Shown piece by piece: positions 44,770 to 53,540 of a DNA stretch of 64,000 bases. Below the pieces are notes generated by a model, which was not told where the DNA came from, did not search any database, and saw nothing but the letters and a program-made list of their open reading frames with translations. The stretch spans positions 249,501-313,500 of the forward strand of contig NZ_QAJL01000006.1 of assembly GCF_003852525.1 (NCBI RefSeq), read 5' to 3'. Source of the stretch: Pedobacter sp. KBW06 (GTDB lineage Bacteria; Bacteroidota; Bacteroidia; Sphingobacteriales; Sphingobacteriaceae). A program made the translations under genes and the position numbers. Numbering within the stretch: position 1 is the first letter of the stretch; every line of letters begins with the position of its first letter.

Positions 44770-46485
44770 ATGACCATGAAACTAACCAAATATGTCATCG
44801 GTATTGATTACGGCTCAGACTCTGTGCGCTCTGTAATTGTGAATGCCGAAAATGGAGCTGAGTGCTCCTCTTCCGTCTATTATTACAAAAGGTGGCAAAA
44901 AAACCTGTATTGCGAACCTTCCTTAAATCAGTTCAGGCAACATCCGCTGGACTATATCGAGGGACTCGAGCATACCATTAAAGATTGTATTGTAAAAGCC
45001 GGCGGCGCAGCAATCGCACAAGCCATACAAGGAATTTCTGTAGACACCACAGGTTCCAGCCCGGTAGCCGTCGATAAGACCGGGACCCCTCTGGCCCTTA
45101 TTCCCGGATTTGAAGAAAATCCCAATGCCATGTTCGTCCTTTGGAAAGACCATACCGGAATCAGGGAAGCTGCAGAGATCAATGAACATGCGGCCAAATT
45201 TGAGACCAATTACCTCAGCTATGTAGGTGGGATTTATTCTTCCGAATGGTTCTGGGCAAAACTCCTTCATGTACTAAGGGCAGATCCTGATGTTCGTGAG
45301 GCGACCTTTTCATGGGTAGAACATTGCGACTGGATTCCCTTCCTGCTGACCGGTGGTAAGGATGTGTTGAAGATGAAGAGAAGCCGCTGTGCGGCAGGCC
45401 ATAAGGCCCTTTGGTCTGAGCAATTTGAAGGCCTTCCACCGGAAGCGTTTTTCAGTCAGCTGGATCCCCTCTTGTCGGGATTCAGGGAAAGACTTTTCGA
45501 GGATACCTATACCTCAGATGAACCAGCCGGAACATTAAGCGAAGAATGGGCGGCACGCCTGGGACTCTCCACAGCGGTGGTGGTTGGTGTAGGTGCTTTT
45601 GATGCACATATGGGTGCTGTGGGTGGACAGATTGCCCCCTATCACCTTTGTAAGATTATGGGTACCAGCACCTGTGACATCCTGATAGCACCTGCTACAG
45701 ATCTGGATGGCAAGCTGGTAAAGGGCATCTGCGGACAAGTAAACGGTTCGGTTATTCCCGGGATGATGGGGCTCGAAGCCGGACAATCGGCCTTTGGCGA
45801 TGTGTATGCCTGGTTTAAGAACTTAATCAGCTGGCCATTAAACCTGCTCCTTTCAGAACCCGATCTGATCCATCCAACGACAGCAGCTGCTTTAAAAGAG
45901 GGACTCGAAGCGAAAATCATTTCCCGTTTAACTGAGCAGGCTCAGCTCCTGACCGATAGTGATGATGCAGCATTGGCCATTGACTGGTTAAATGGCAGAA
46001 GAACTCCGGATGCCAATCAGGAACTCAAAGGCGCCGTTACCGGTTTAAGTCTGGGAACTGATGCCCCCCGCATTTTCCGGGCCCTGGTTGCGGCAACCTG
46101 TTTTGGTGCAAAAAGCATTGTTGACCGTTTCAGGGATCAGGGTGTCCCTGTAGAAGGTATTATCGGTATAGGCGGAGTGGCCAAAAAGTCCCCTTATATC
46201 ATGCAGATGATGGCTGATGTATTGGAAATGCCCATCAGAATTCACCGGTTTGAACATACCTGTGCACTGGGTGCAGCCATGTTTGCAGCAGTAGCGGCAG
46301 GAATCTATCCAAATATTGAAGCTGCAATGGAAGCCATGGGGACCGGTTTTGAAGTAGAATATCAGCCAAACCCGGAAAAACAAACGCACTACCGCAAGCA
46401 ATACCAGGAATACCTTGCCCTTGGCAATTACCTGGAACACCATCATCAAAAAGAGATCAAACCGATGTATCATGAGCATTTATAA
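44770..46485 (+). CDS. araB: L-ribulokinase
   Basis: A 571-residue FGGY-family kinase that phosphorylates L-ribulose to L-ribulose-5-phosphate. It begins YVIGIDYGSDSVRSVIVNAE (phosphate-binding motif), has the ribulokinase-specific GGIYSSEWFWAKLLHVLR and WVEHCDWIPFLLTG, the domain-two start VGAFDAHMGAVGGQI, and the C-terminal FGGY ATP motif IGIGGVAKKSPYIMQMMADV. Length is normal for AraB and much longer than xylulokinase. The third codon is also ATG (44776), so the start is ambiguous by two residues. It overlaps araD by 14 bp. Confidence 0.95.
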   Translation: MTMKLTKYVIGIDYGSDSVRSVIVNAENGAECSSSVYYYKRWQKNLYCEPSLNQFRQHPLDYIEGLEHTIKDCIVKAGGAAIAQAIQGISVDTTGSSPVAVDKTGTPLALIPGFEENPNAMFVLWKDHTGIREAAEINEHAAKFETNYLSYVGGIYSSEWFWAKLLHVLRADPDVREATFSWVEHCDWIPFLLTGGKDVLKMKRSRCAAGHKALWSEQFEGLPPEAFFSQLDPLLSGFRERLFEDTYTSDEPAGTLSEEWAARLGLSTAVVVGVGAFDAHMGAVGGQIAPYHLCKIMGTSTCDILIAPATDLDGKLVKGICGQVNGSVIPGMMGLEAGQSAFGDVYAWFKNLISWPLNLLLSEPDLIHPTTAAALKEGLEAKIISRLTEQAQLLTDSDDAALAIDWLNGRRTPDANQELKGAVTGLSLGTDAPRIFRALVAATCFGAKSIVDRFRDQGVPVEGIIGIGGVAKKSPYIMQMMADVLEMPIRIHRFEHTCALGAAMFAAVAAGIYPNIEAAMEAMGTGFEVEYQPNPEKQTHYRKQYQEYLALGNYLEHHHQKEIKPMYHEHL

Positions 46486-47170
46486 CACCATACGTGAAAT
46501 GGCCTATGAGGCCAACATGGAATTGCCAAAGTTAAACCTGGTGCTTTTTACTTTTGGAAATGTAAGCGCCGCCGACCGGGATCTGGGTGTTTTTGCCATT
46601 AAGCCCAGCGGCGTGCCTTACAAAGACCTTTCGCCGGATAAAATGGTGATCGTAGATTTTAATGGAAACACCGTAGAAGGTACACTCCGGCCCTCTTCAG
46701 ATACCCAAACCCATGCTGTTCTTTACAAACATTGGGAAGGGATCAATGGCATCGTACATACCCATTCCACCTATGCCACCTCCTGGGCCCAGGCACAAAT
46801 GGATGTGCCTATTTTTGGTACCACCCATGCCGATCACCTGACGGTGGACATTCCCTGTGCACCGCCAATGAACGATGAAATGATCAAAGGAAATTACGAA
46901 TATGAAACCGGTTTCCAGATCATCAACCATTTTAAGAAACTGGGCTATAGTCACCATGAAGTGGAAATGATCCTCGTTGGAAATCATGCCCCTTTTACCT
47001 GGGGAAAGACCGCAGAAAAAGCAGTCTATAATAGTGCTGTTCTGGAATCTGTAGCGCAAATGGCGATGCTGACCAATCAGATCAACCCAAATTCTCCAAA
47101 ACTGAAGGAGGCATTAATTAAGAAACATTTTGAACGTAAACATGGTCCGGACAGTTATTATGGTCAATAA
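46472..47170 (+). CDS. araD: L-ribulose-5-phosphate 4-epimerase
   Basis: A 232-residue class II aldolase-fold enzyme that converts L-ribulose-5-phosphate to D-xylulose-5-phosphate. The start MSIYNTIREMAYEANMEL at 46472 matches the family; the frame is open further upstream but only within araB. Visible motifs: LFTFGNVSAADRDLG, KPSGVPYKDL, the zinc ligands in VHTHSTYATSWAQ, and a third His in VGNHAPFTWG. It overlaps the araB end (14 bp) and the GH27 start (11 bp), so the three are translationally coupled. Confidence 0.95.
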   Translation: MSIYNTIREMAYEANMELPKLNLVLFTFGNVSAADRDLGVFAIKPSGVPYKDLSPDKMVIVDFNGNTVEGTLRPSSDTQTHAVLYKHWEGINGIVHTHSTYATSWAQAQMDVPIFGTTHADHLTVDIPCAPPMNDEMIKGNYEYETGFQIINHFKKLGYSHHEVEMILVGNHAPFTWGKTAEKAVYNSAVLESVAQMAMLTNQINPNSPKLKEALIKKHFERKHGPDSYYGQ

Positions 47171-48515
47171 AAAATTAGTATGGGCAGCAGCGTTTCTGCT
47201 TGGAACGCTGGCCACGGTAAAAGCACAGCAAAAAGATTTTCATGACTGGGCCAAAACGCCTCCGATGGGCTGGAACAGCTGGGACTGCTTTGGTCCCACT
47301 GTTGTAGAAGCTGAAGTCAAAGCCAATGCGGATTATCTGTCTAAAAATCTGAAAGCATTTGGATGGGAATATGTGGTGGTAGACATCCGCTGGTATGTAG
47401 GTAACGACAAGGCACATGGATACAATGAAAGCAATCCGGATTATGTGCTCGATGAATATGGCAGGTTTCAACCCGCTGTCAACCGTTTTCCCTCGGCAGC
47501 AGGCGGCAAAGGATTTAAGCCCCTGGCAGATTATATCCACAAAAAAGGACTGAAATTTGGCATCCACATCATGCGTGGCATTCCGGTAGAAGCGGTAAAA
47601 CGCAACCTGCCCATCATGGGCAGTAAAGCTACCGCCAAAGACATTTACAGCACAGAATTACAATGCCTGTGGTTACGGGATATGTATACCGTAGTGGCCG
47701 GCCGTGATGGCGCCCAGGAATATTACAACTCCCTGTTTAAGCTCTATGCTTCATGGGGTGTGGATTTCATTAAGGTGGATGACCTTTCCAGACCTTACCA
47801 TACCGGAGAGGTAGAAATGATCCGTAAAGCGATCGCATTAACGGGTAGAAAAATTGTATTGAGTACTTCACCTGGTGAAACCCCGATCGCCAGTGCTCCC
47901 CATGTTCAGGAGCATGCCAATATGTGGCGTACCGTAGACGATTTCTGGGACAACTGGCCGATGCTGAAAGACCATTTTGATGTTTTTGAACGCTGGAATA
48001 AATACCGCGCAGCCGGTGCATGGCCGGATGGTGATATGCTTCCCCTTGGAAAAATAGGGATTCGTGCAGAGCGTGGAAATCCAAGGATGACTGCCTTTAC
48101 CAAAGATGAGCAATATACCCTGATGACGCTCTGGACCATCTTCCGTTCTCCCCTTATGTTTGGTGGCGACTTGCCCGGCAATGATGCCTTTACCCTTTCC
48201 CTGCTGACCAACAGGGAGGTGATCCAGGTCCTGAACCACAGCAGCAATAACCGGCAACTGTTTCGTAATGAACAGGGAATCTGCTGGGCAGCAGAGGATC
48301 CAAAAACCGGAGATCAATACCTCGCCCTTTTTAATCCTGGCGACGGGGAACAGCCCGTTCAAATTTCCGTAAACCTGAATGATCTTGGTTTGAGCAAGGC
48401 CTGTAAGGTCAGGGATCTTTGGAGCAAAACTGACAAAGGCACCGTTAAGGGCAGCTTTACCGCAACTATCAATAAACACGGAGCAGGACTTTTCCGTCTC
48501 TCTGCCATTAAATAA
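47160..48515 (+). CDS. GH27 alpha-galactosidase or beta-L-arabinopyranosidase
   Basis: A 451-residue exported enzyme from MVNKKLVWAAAFLLGTLATV at 47160 (signal cleavage near VKAQ). The upstream ATG at 47130 would bury the signal peptide behind araD-encoded sequence. GH27 motifs: KTPPMGWNSWDCFG at the first strand, the nucleophile Asp207 in DFIKVDDLS, and the acid/base candidate Asp260/Asp261 in WRTVDDFWDNW, with a C-terminal beta-sandwich. GH27 includes alpha-galactosidases and beta-L-arabinopyranosidases, which act on sugars differing only at C5. Its place inside araB-araD-araA strongly suggests that the product is L-arabinose, but no residue seen here decides it. Confidence 0.85.
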   Translation: MVNKKLVWAAAFLLGTLATVKAQQKDFHDWAKTPPMGWNSWDCFGPTVVEAEVKANADYLSKNLKAFGWEYVVVDIRWYVGNDKAHGYNESNPDYVLDEYGRFQPAVNRFPSAAGGKGFKPLADYIHKKGLKFGIHIMRGIPVEAVKRNLPIMGSKATAKDIYSTELQCLWLRDMYTVVAGRDGAQEYYNSLFKLYASWGVDFIKVDDLSRPYHTGEVEMIRKAIALTGRKIVLSTSPGETPIASAPHVQEHANMWRTVDDFWDNWPMLKDHFDVFERWNKYRAAGAWPDGDMLPLGKIGIRAERGNPRMTAFTKDEQYTLMTLWTIFRSPLMFGGDLPGNDAFTLSLLTNREVIQVLNHSSNNRQLFRNEQGICWAAEDPKTGDQYLALFNPGDGEQPVQISVNLNDLGLSKACKVRDLWSKTDKGTVKGSFTATINKHGAGLFRLSAIK

Positions 48516-48550
48516 TCAAGTAACCTATAACACAAGATAAGCTAAGAAAT

Positions 48551-50041
48551 ATGATCAACTTAAAAGAATTAGAAGTCTGGTTCATTACCGGGAGCCAGCA
48601 CCTGTACGGAGAAGAAACCCTGAAACTGGTAGCAGAACATGCACAGCAGGTTGCCGGATCGCTGGATACCGCTCCGCAGATCCCCGTTAAGGTCGTTTAT
48701 AAACCCATCGTAAAAACACCGGAGGAGATCTTTGAAACCTTACAGCAGGCCAATATTGCTGCAAATTGTATTGGCGTGATCACCTGGATGCATACCTTCT
48801 CCCCTGCTAAAATGTGGATCAGGGGATTGAATATTCTTCAGAAACCTTTACTTCACCTGCATACCCAGTTTAACCGTGACATCCCATGGGATACCATCGA
48901 TATGGATTTCATGAACCTGAACCAGAGTGCACATGGGGACCGCGAGTTTGGATTTATGGTGACCCGCATGCGCAAAGACAGAAAAGTAGTGGTAGGCCAC
49001 TGGCAGGATCCCGAAGTATTGAAAGAAATCGATACCTGGACAAGGGCGGCTGCAGGCTGGCACGACTGGCAAGGCGCTAAATTTGCCCGTTTTGGCGACA
49101 ACATGCGTTATGTAGCCGTTACTGATGGTGATAAAGTAGAGGCTGAGCTGAAGTTTGGTTTTCAAGTCAACACCTACGGCATTGGTGACCTCGTTGCAGT
49201 GATCAACAGCATTCCTGAAGCATCCATTCAGGAACTCCTGAAAGTATATGAAGCCAGCTATATTATGACTCCTGACCTGCTGCCTGGTGGCGACAGACAT
49301 CTTTCTGTATATGAGGCTGCAAAAATAGAGCTTGGTCTGAAGAAATTCCTGGAGGATGGCAATTTCAAAGGTTTCAGTGATACATTTGAAGATTTACACG
49401 GCATGATTCAACTGCCTGGCATCGCCGCTCAGCGATTGATGGCTGAGGGATATGGTTTTGCCGGAGAGGGCGACTGGAAGACCGCAGCATTGGTGCGTGC
49501 CTGTAAGGTAATGGGTGCCGGATTACCGGGGGCCAATGCTTTTATGGAAGATTACACCTATCATTTCGATCCGGCCAATGCGATGGTACTGGGCTCGCAT
49601 ATGCTGGAAGTTGATGCTTCCCTTGCCAATGAAAAAGCAAGACTGGAAGTTCATCCATTAGGCATTGGCGGCAAAGCGGATCCAGCCAGACTGATCTTCA
49701 GTGTTGCTGCAGGAAATGCACTCAATGCTTCTATTATCGATATGGGCAATCGATTCCGCTTGCTGGTAAACGAAGTGGAAGCGGTAGCACCGGAACACCA
49801 GTTGCCAAAGTTACCCGTTGCACAGGTCTTATGGAAACCACTCCCTGACATGAAAACCGGCTGTGCTGCCTGGATCTATGCCGGAGGTGCACACCATACC
49901 GCTTATAGTCAGAACCTGACCAGCGCACATTTACTTGATTTCGCCAACATTGCCGGTATAGAATTCATCAATATTGGTGCTGATACCAGGATCAACCAGT
50001 TTAGAAATGAGCTGCAATGGAACGAAATCTTTTATAAATAA
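48551..50041 (+). CDS. araA: L-arabinose isomerase
   Basis: A 496-residue cytoplasmic enzyme converting L-arabinose to L-ribulose. It starts EVWFITGSQHLYGEETL, the family signature, followed by CIGVITWMHTFSPAKMWIRG and LLHLHTQFNRDIPW. The Mn-binding Glu/His residues lie in EGYGFAGEGDWKTAALVRA and MEDYTYHF and LGSHMLEVDASL. Length agrees with the family. It lies 35 bp after GH27 and 35 bp before the symporter, so all are probably one transcript from the AraR-controlled promoter. Confidence 0.96.
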   Translation: MINLKELEVWFITGSQHLYGEETLKLVAEHAQQVAGSLDTAPQIPVKVVYKPIVKTPEEIFETLQQANIAANCIGVITWMHTFSPAKMWIRGLNILQKPLLHLHTQFNRDIPWDTIDMDFMNLNQSAHGDREFGFMVTRMRKDRKVVVGHWQDPEVLKEIDTWTRAAAGWHDWQGAKFARFGDNMRYVAVTDGDKVEAELKFGFQVNTYGIGDLVAVINSIPEASIQELLKVYEASYIMTPDLLPGGDRHLSVYEAAKIELGLKKFLEDGNFKGFSDTFEDLHGMIQLPGIAAQRLMAEGYGFAGEGDWKTAALVRACKVMGAGLPGANAFMEDYTYHFDPANAMVLGSHMLEVDASLANEKARLEVHPLGIGGKADPARLIFSVAAGNALNASIIDMGNRFRLLVNEVEAVAPEHQLPKLPVAQVLWKPLPDMKTGCAAWIYAGGAHHTAYSQNLTSAHLLDFANIAGIEFINIGADTRINQFRNELQWNEIFYK

Positions 50042-50076
50042 GCGGACACCTGTTCAACCTAACCAAATAGAGCCAT

Positions 50077-51762
50077 ATGAACAATAATTTAGTAGCTACA
50101 GATTATGTAGTTTTCATCATTTACTTTTTAGTCGTTTCCGGCTATGGGTATTATATCTACCGACAGCGTAAAAAGAACGAGCATGATGCCAAAGCATTCT
50201 TTCTTGCTGAAGGAACACTGACTTGGTGGGCCATTGGTGCCTCTCTGATCGCCTCTAACATTTCGGCAGAGCAATTTATCGGCATGAGTGGCGAAGGTTT
50301 CTTTCTCGGGATTGCTGTGGCAGCCTATGAATGGATTGCCGCCATTGCCTTGATTATCGTTGCCGTTTGGTTCATTCCGGTCTACCTTAAGAACAAGATC
50401 TATACGATGCCTCAGTTTCTGAAGACCCGGTATAACGAATCTGTTGCCCTGATTATGGCGGTTTTCTGGTTGTTTTTATACGTATTCGTAAACCTGACCT
50501 CTATCCTTTACCTCGGTGCTGTAGCCATCAATGGGCTTACAGGCGGAGATTACCTTCATGTAATCATGATCGGACTTGCTGTATTTGCCTTGATCATCTC
50601 TTTAGGAGGCATGAAAGTAGTCGCTTATACGGATGTGATTCAGGTGGCCGTTCTGATCTTCGGAGGATTGGTCACTACCTATATCGCCTTAACCGTTGTG
50701 GGCGAGAAATTTGGGGTTGGCGTCAATGCCATTGCCGGATTCCAGGTTTTGATGGACCATGCTCCTGAACACTTCAAGATGATCATTCCAAAACCGACGG
50801 CAGAATCGACACAGAATGAGATCAGTAAATACCTGACTTTCCCAGGACTCGCTTCTTATGTAGCGGGCATCTGGATCATCAACCTCAATTACTGGGGATG
50901 TAACCAATACATCACCCAGCGTGCATTGGGCGCGGACCTTAAAACCGCAAGAACAGGGATTCTTTTTGCGGGTCTTTTGAAACTGATGATGCCTTTAATC
51001 GTGATGTTGCCCGGAATTGCGGCTTATGTTTTGTACAAAGGCGGGCATTTACCGCAACTGATCGGTGGAAAAGACGGGGCTTATTCTGCGATACTTACCT
51101 TTTTACCGACCGGTCTTAAAGGACTGTCTGTGGCGGCATTAACGGCTGCGATCGTGGCTTCACTTGCCGGAAAGGTCAACAGCATTTCGACGATCTTCAC
51201 CCTGGACATCTACGCCAAGTATTTTAAGAAAGGTACAGAAGAAAAGAACCTCGTTCTTGTGGGAAGAGCAACGGTATTTGTGGGGATGATCCTGGCGGTC
51301 CTTTTCACCTGGAATGACCTCCTGGGGATTGGTGGTGAAGGTGGTTTTACCTTTATCCAGAAATATACAGGTTTCATTAGTCCCGGTGTATTTGCGATGT
51401 TTATCCTGGGTATGTTCTGGAAAAGAACAACAGGCAGTGCAGCCATTGCAGGTGTACTGGCCGGATTTCTGTTCTCCGTTTTCTTCAATGAAATGGCACC
51501 CGGCCTGTTGGGCAATGATACCTTCCTGTATACGGCCTATCCAAATGGCAAAGGTGGTTTCGAGATTCCATTCCATATCTGTATGGGACTCTCCTTCTTC
51601 TTTACAATGGCGATTATGATTCTGATGAGTCTGGCCGGACCTAAAGTAAATCCTAAAGCTTTTGAACTCGATAAATCCATGTTCAAAGTTGCCCCATCTA
51701 CGATGGCGCTGATTGTGGTGACACTACTGCTCATTGCCGCGTTGTATGTGAAGTTCTGGTAG
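50077..51762 (+). CDS. SSS-family sodium:sugar symporter of the ara operon
   Basis: A 561-residue inner-membrane protein with about 14 transmembrane segments. SSS features include WWAIGASLIASNISAEQFIG (sodium-site region), the following GMSGEGF, the LNYWGCNQYITQRALGADLK stretch and SLAGKVNSISTIFTLDIYAK. It resembles SGLT-like sugar transporters. Being last in the araB-D-GH27-A operon, it most likely carries L-arabinose. It is a close paralogue of the symporter at 61139. A strong terminator follows. Confidence 0.92.
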   Translation: MNNNLVATDYVVFIIYFLVVSGYGYYIYRQRKKNEHDAKAFFLAEGTLTWWAIGASLIASNISAEQFIGMSGEGFFLGIAVAAYEWIAAIALIIVAVWFIPVYLKNKIYTMPQFLKTRYNESVALIMAVFWLFLYVFVNLTSILYLGAVAINGLTGGDYLHVIMIGLAVFALIISLGGMKVVAYTDVIQVAVLIFGGLVTTYIALTVVGEKFGVGVNAIAGFQVLMDHAPEHFKMIIPKPTAESTQNEISKYLTFPGLASYVAGIWIINLNYWGCNQYITQRALGADLKTARTGILFAGLLKLMMPLIVMLPGIAAYVLYKGGHLPQLIGGKDGAYSAILTFLPTGLKGLSVAALTAAIVASLAGKVNSISTIFTLDIYAKYFKKGTEEKNLVLVGRATVFVGMILAVLFTWNDLLGIGGEGGFTFIQKYTGFISPGVFAMFILGMFWKRTTGSAAIAGVLAGFLFSVFFNEMAPGLLGNDTFLYTAYPNGKGGFEIPFHICMGLSFFFTMAIMILMSLAGPKVNPKAFELDKSMFKVAPSTMALIVVTLLLIAALYVKFW

Positions 51763-51785
51763 TTGAACTGCTGCAAATCACTGCA

Positions 51786-51824
51786 TAAAAAAGGAGATCC
51801 GGGTTTTTCGGATCTCCTTTTTTT
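51786..51824. terminator. Bidirectional terminator after the ara operon
   Basis: Stem GGAGATCCG (51793-51801) and CGGATCTCC (51809-51817) with a 7-base loop, flanked by an A-run (51787-51792) and a T-run (51818-51824). It serves the ara operon on the plus strand and the converging gene at 51846 on the minus strand. Confidence 0.92.
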
Positions 51825-51845
51825 GAATATGATGTGATTTAAAGA

Positions 51846-53354
51846 TCAGGCTTTACCTTTCATTTCCTGCTCCCAATCCCAAAACGCATCAGAGAATTTT
51901 TCCCGGGCCGGATCTATAATCTCTTCATAAGGTTCTTCCACCGGTGTTATTTTAAAATTATCGGAGAGCCAGGCAATATAAGCGTCTATGTGATTACTCA
52001 GGGCATAGCTATGCCTGTCATTGCTGAGTTTGACACATTCGTCATCCAGCACAGGTTCAATGTCATAAGTCAGCAAGCGCAGGAGTTGCCTTACGTTTTC
52101 GGCAATGATATCAATTCCGTTTTCCTTATCCAATACCAGTACCGGCATGTCTTTGGTTTCTTTGCCAAGGCCTTCATCCCATAAGGCGTAAAATGCACCA
52201 AAACTAGTCGCCCTGGCAAAGGGTATCACTGCATTTATAAAAGCATCGTTCCGGTTCCATGTTTTCAAAATGGAGGAATCATAGCCCCTCAGCAGAAAAT
52301 ACTGTGCATAATTGGCATGCTGCTCCTGAAAAGTATACAGTGAAATTAGTTCCTGAGGGATGACCCTTCCCTGAAAATTTCTTTCAAATGCTTCAAAACT
52401 CCGGTGTTCCTGCAGGTTTTCGAAGCCCTCTTCCACATCAATGTTGTATTTTATTAAAAAATCATATAAACTGTCGGCAAACTGATCATTGGCCTCTTGT
52501 ATAATGGCCGAGGCTTCTTCATCTGTTTGCACAGGTTCCAGATTCAGATTTGTTTTAGACCAGGCCCAAAAAGCCTCCCGATTTTCGCTCTCGTAATCCT
52601 GTTCCTCATCTTTATAAAAATAAGCAGCACTCCAGCCGACAGAAATTTCCTGGTCATAACCGATCAGACGGATCAAATCTTCTGTGTTTTTTGCAACCAG
52701 ATGTATACCGCCTTCATCGCCGAAAACCACAACCGGGCATTTGTCCAGATTTTCATTGATCACCCAAATGGCATAAGTGCTTCCGCCAGCCGTTGCTGTT
52801 GCAAACTCTATAAAAGAATTCAGAAAACTTTCTTCTTCTGAATAAGTCTTTAATCCGGTATTGTCAATCAGGTTCAGGCAGAAGCCATCTGCATAGCTGC
52901 CTCCGGCATACTCCTGCTCAAATCTAAATAGCTTTTCCAGCTCATCAGGAACCCCATAGATCCCGAATTGATTCTGGAAATCATGAAAAGTGATCCTGCC
53001 GGAGGCTGCGTCCTCAATATAGTCGACAATTCCGGTCCAGATTTGCCAGGCAAATTCTTTAATGCTATCCGGGCTGGCCGCCTCCAGGCTTTTAAAACTT
53101 TCTTTTTCATTTTCCCTGTAAAAAGTAAACAAAAAACCGTCTTCCAGGCGCATGGAGATACACAAGGCATTATCCTGCCAGATGAAGATGCTGTTGCCCA
53201 TCGTCTCCCCATCAGTATCTACATAAGGCTTTTTTATGGTAATTTCCGTGTTGCCGAACTCAAGATCCAGTCCGCTGCGATCATGGGCAGGAACGATGTC
53301 CGAATTAATGATTCTTGTGAAGTTCTCAATAGTAAAGTCGTATTTCTTATCCAT
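51846..53354 (-). CDS. Acidic protein of unknown function with an internal duplication
   Basis: A 502-residue, strongly acidic, soluble protein without a signal peptide; no family recognised with confidence. Residues about 126-300 and 322-495 are two copies of one unit. Matching landmarks are VPDELEKLFRFEQEYA and IPQELISLYTFQEQHA, FIEFATATAGGSTYAIW and VIPFARATSFGAFYALW, NTEDLIRLIGYDQE and NVRQLLRLLTYDIE, and endings ANDQFADSLYDF and AREKFSDAFWDW. The pattern (hydrophobic/acidic, PVxVxxxEGGI before an LxRL helix) recalls SUKH/SMI1-KNR4-like proteins, many of which are toxin immunity proteins, but this is only resemblance. Residues 1-120 form a separate beta-rich domain. It stands alone between terminators. 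Confidence 0.6.
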   Translation of the reverse strand: MDKKYDFTIENFTRIINSDIVPAHDRSGLDLEFGNTEITIKKPYVDTDGETMGNSIFIWQDNALCISMRLEDGFLFTFYRENEKESFKSLEAASPDSIKEFAWQIWTGIVDYIEDAASGRITFHDFQNQFGIYGVPDELEKLFRFEQEYAGGSYADGFCLNLIDNTGLKTYSEEESFLNSFIEFATATAGGSTYAIWVINENLDKCPVVVFGDEGGIHLVAKNTEDLIRLIGYDQEISVGWSAAYFYKDEEQDYESENREAFWAWSKTNLNLEPVQTDEEASAIIQEANDQFADSLYDFLIKYNIDVEEGFENLQEHRSFEAFERNFQGRVIPQELISLYTFQEQHANYAQYFLLRGYDSSILKTWNRNDAFINAVIPFARATSFGAFYALWDEGLGKETKDMPVLVLDKENGIDIIAENVRQLLRLLTYDIEPVLDDECVKLSNDRHSYALSNHIDAYIAWLSDNFKITPVEEPYEEIIDPAREKFSDAFWDWEQEMKGKA

Positions 53355-53483
53355 TTCTTTCCGTTAAAATTGAAGTTGGGTTATTGCTCAGGTAAAGCTA
53401 CTGCTCCTGAAAATAACCGGCAAATTCAACAGGTTAATTTTACCGGATGGTCATCTACAATTCGTCTACATCTTGCCCGATCA

Positions 53484-53527
53484 GCATAAAAAAGGGGTAT
53501 CCAAATCTGAATACCCCTTTTTTATGC
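53484..53527. terminator. Terminator downstream of galM
   Basis: Perfect 17-bp arms: GCATAAAAAAGGGGTAT (53484-53500) and its complement ATACCCCTTTTTTATGC (53511-53527), 10-base loop. The GGGGTAT core with flanking A and T runs makes a rho-independent terminator. It lies 14 bp after the galM stop on the minus strand and upstream of the duplicated-protein gene, isolating that gene. Confidence 0.9.
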
Positions 53528-53540
53528 TTGTTTTAAGCGA

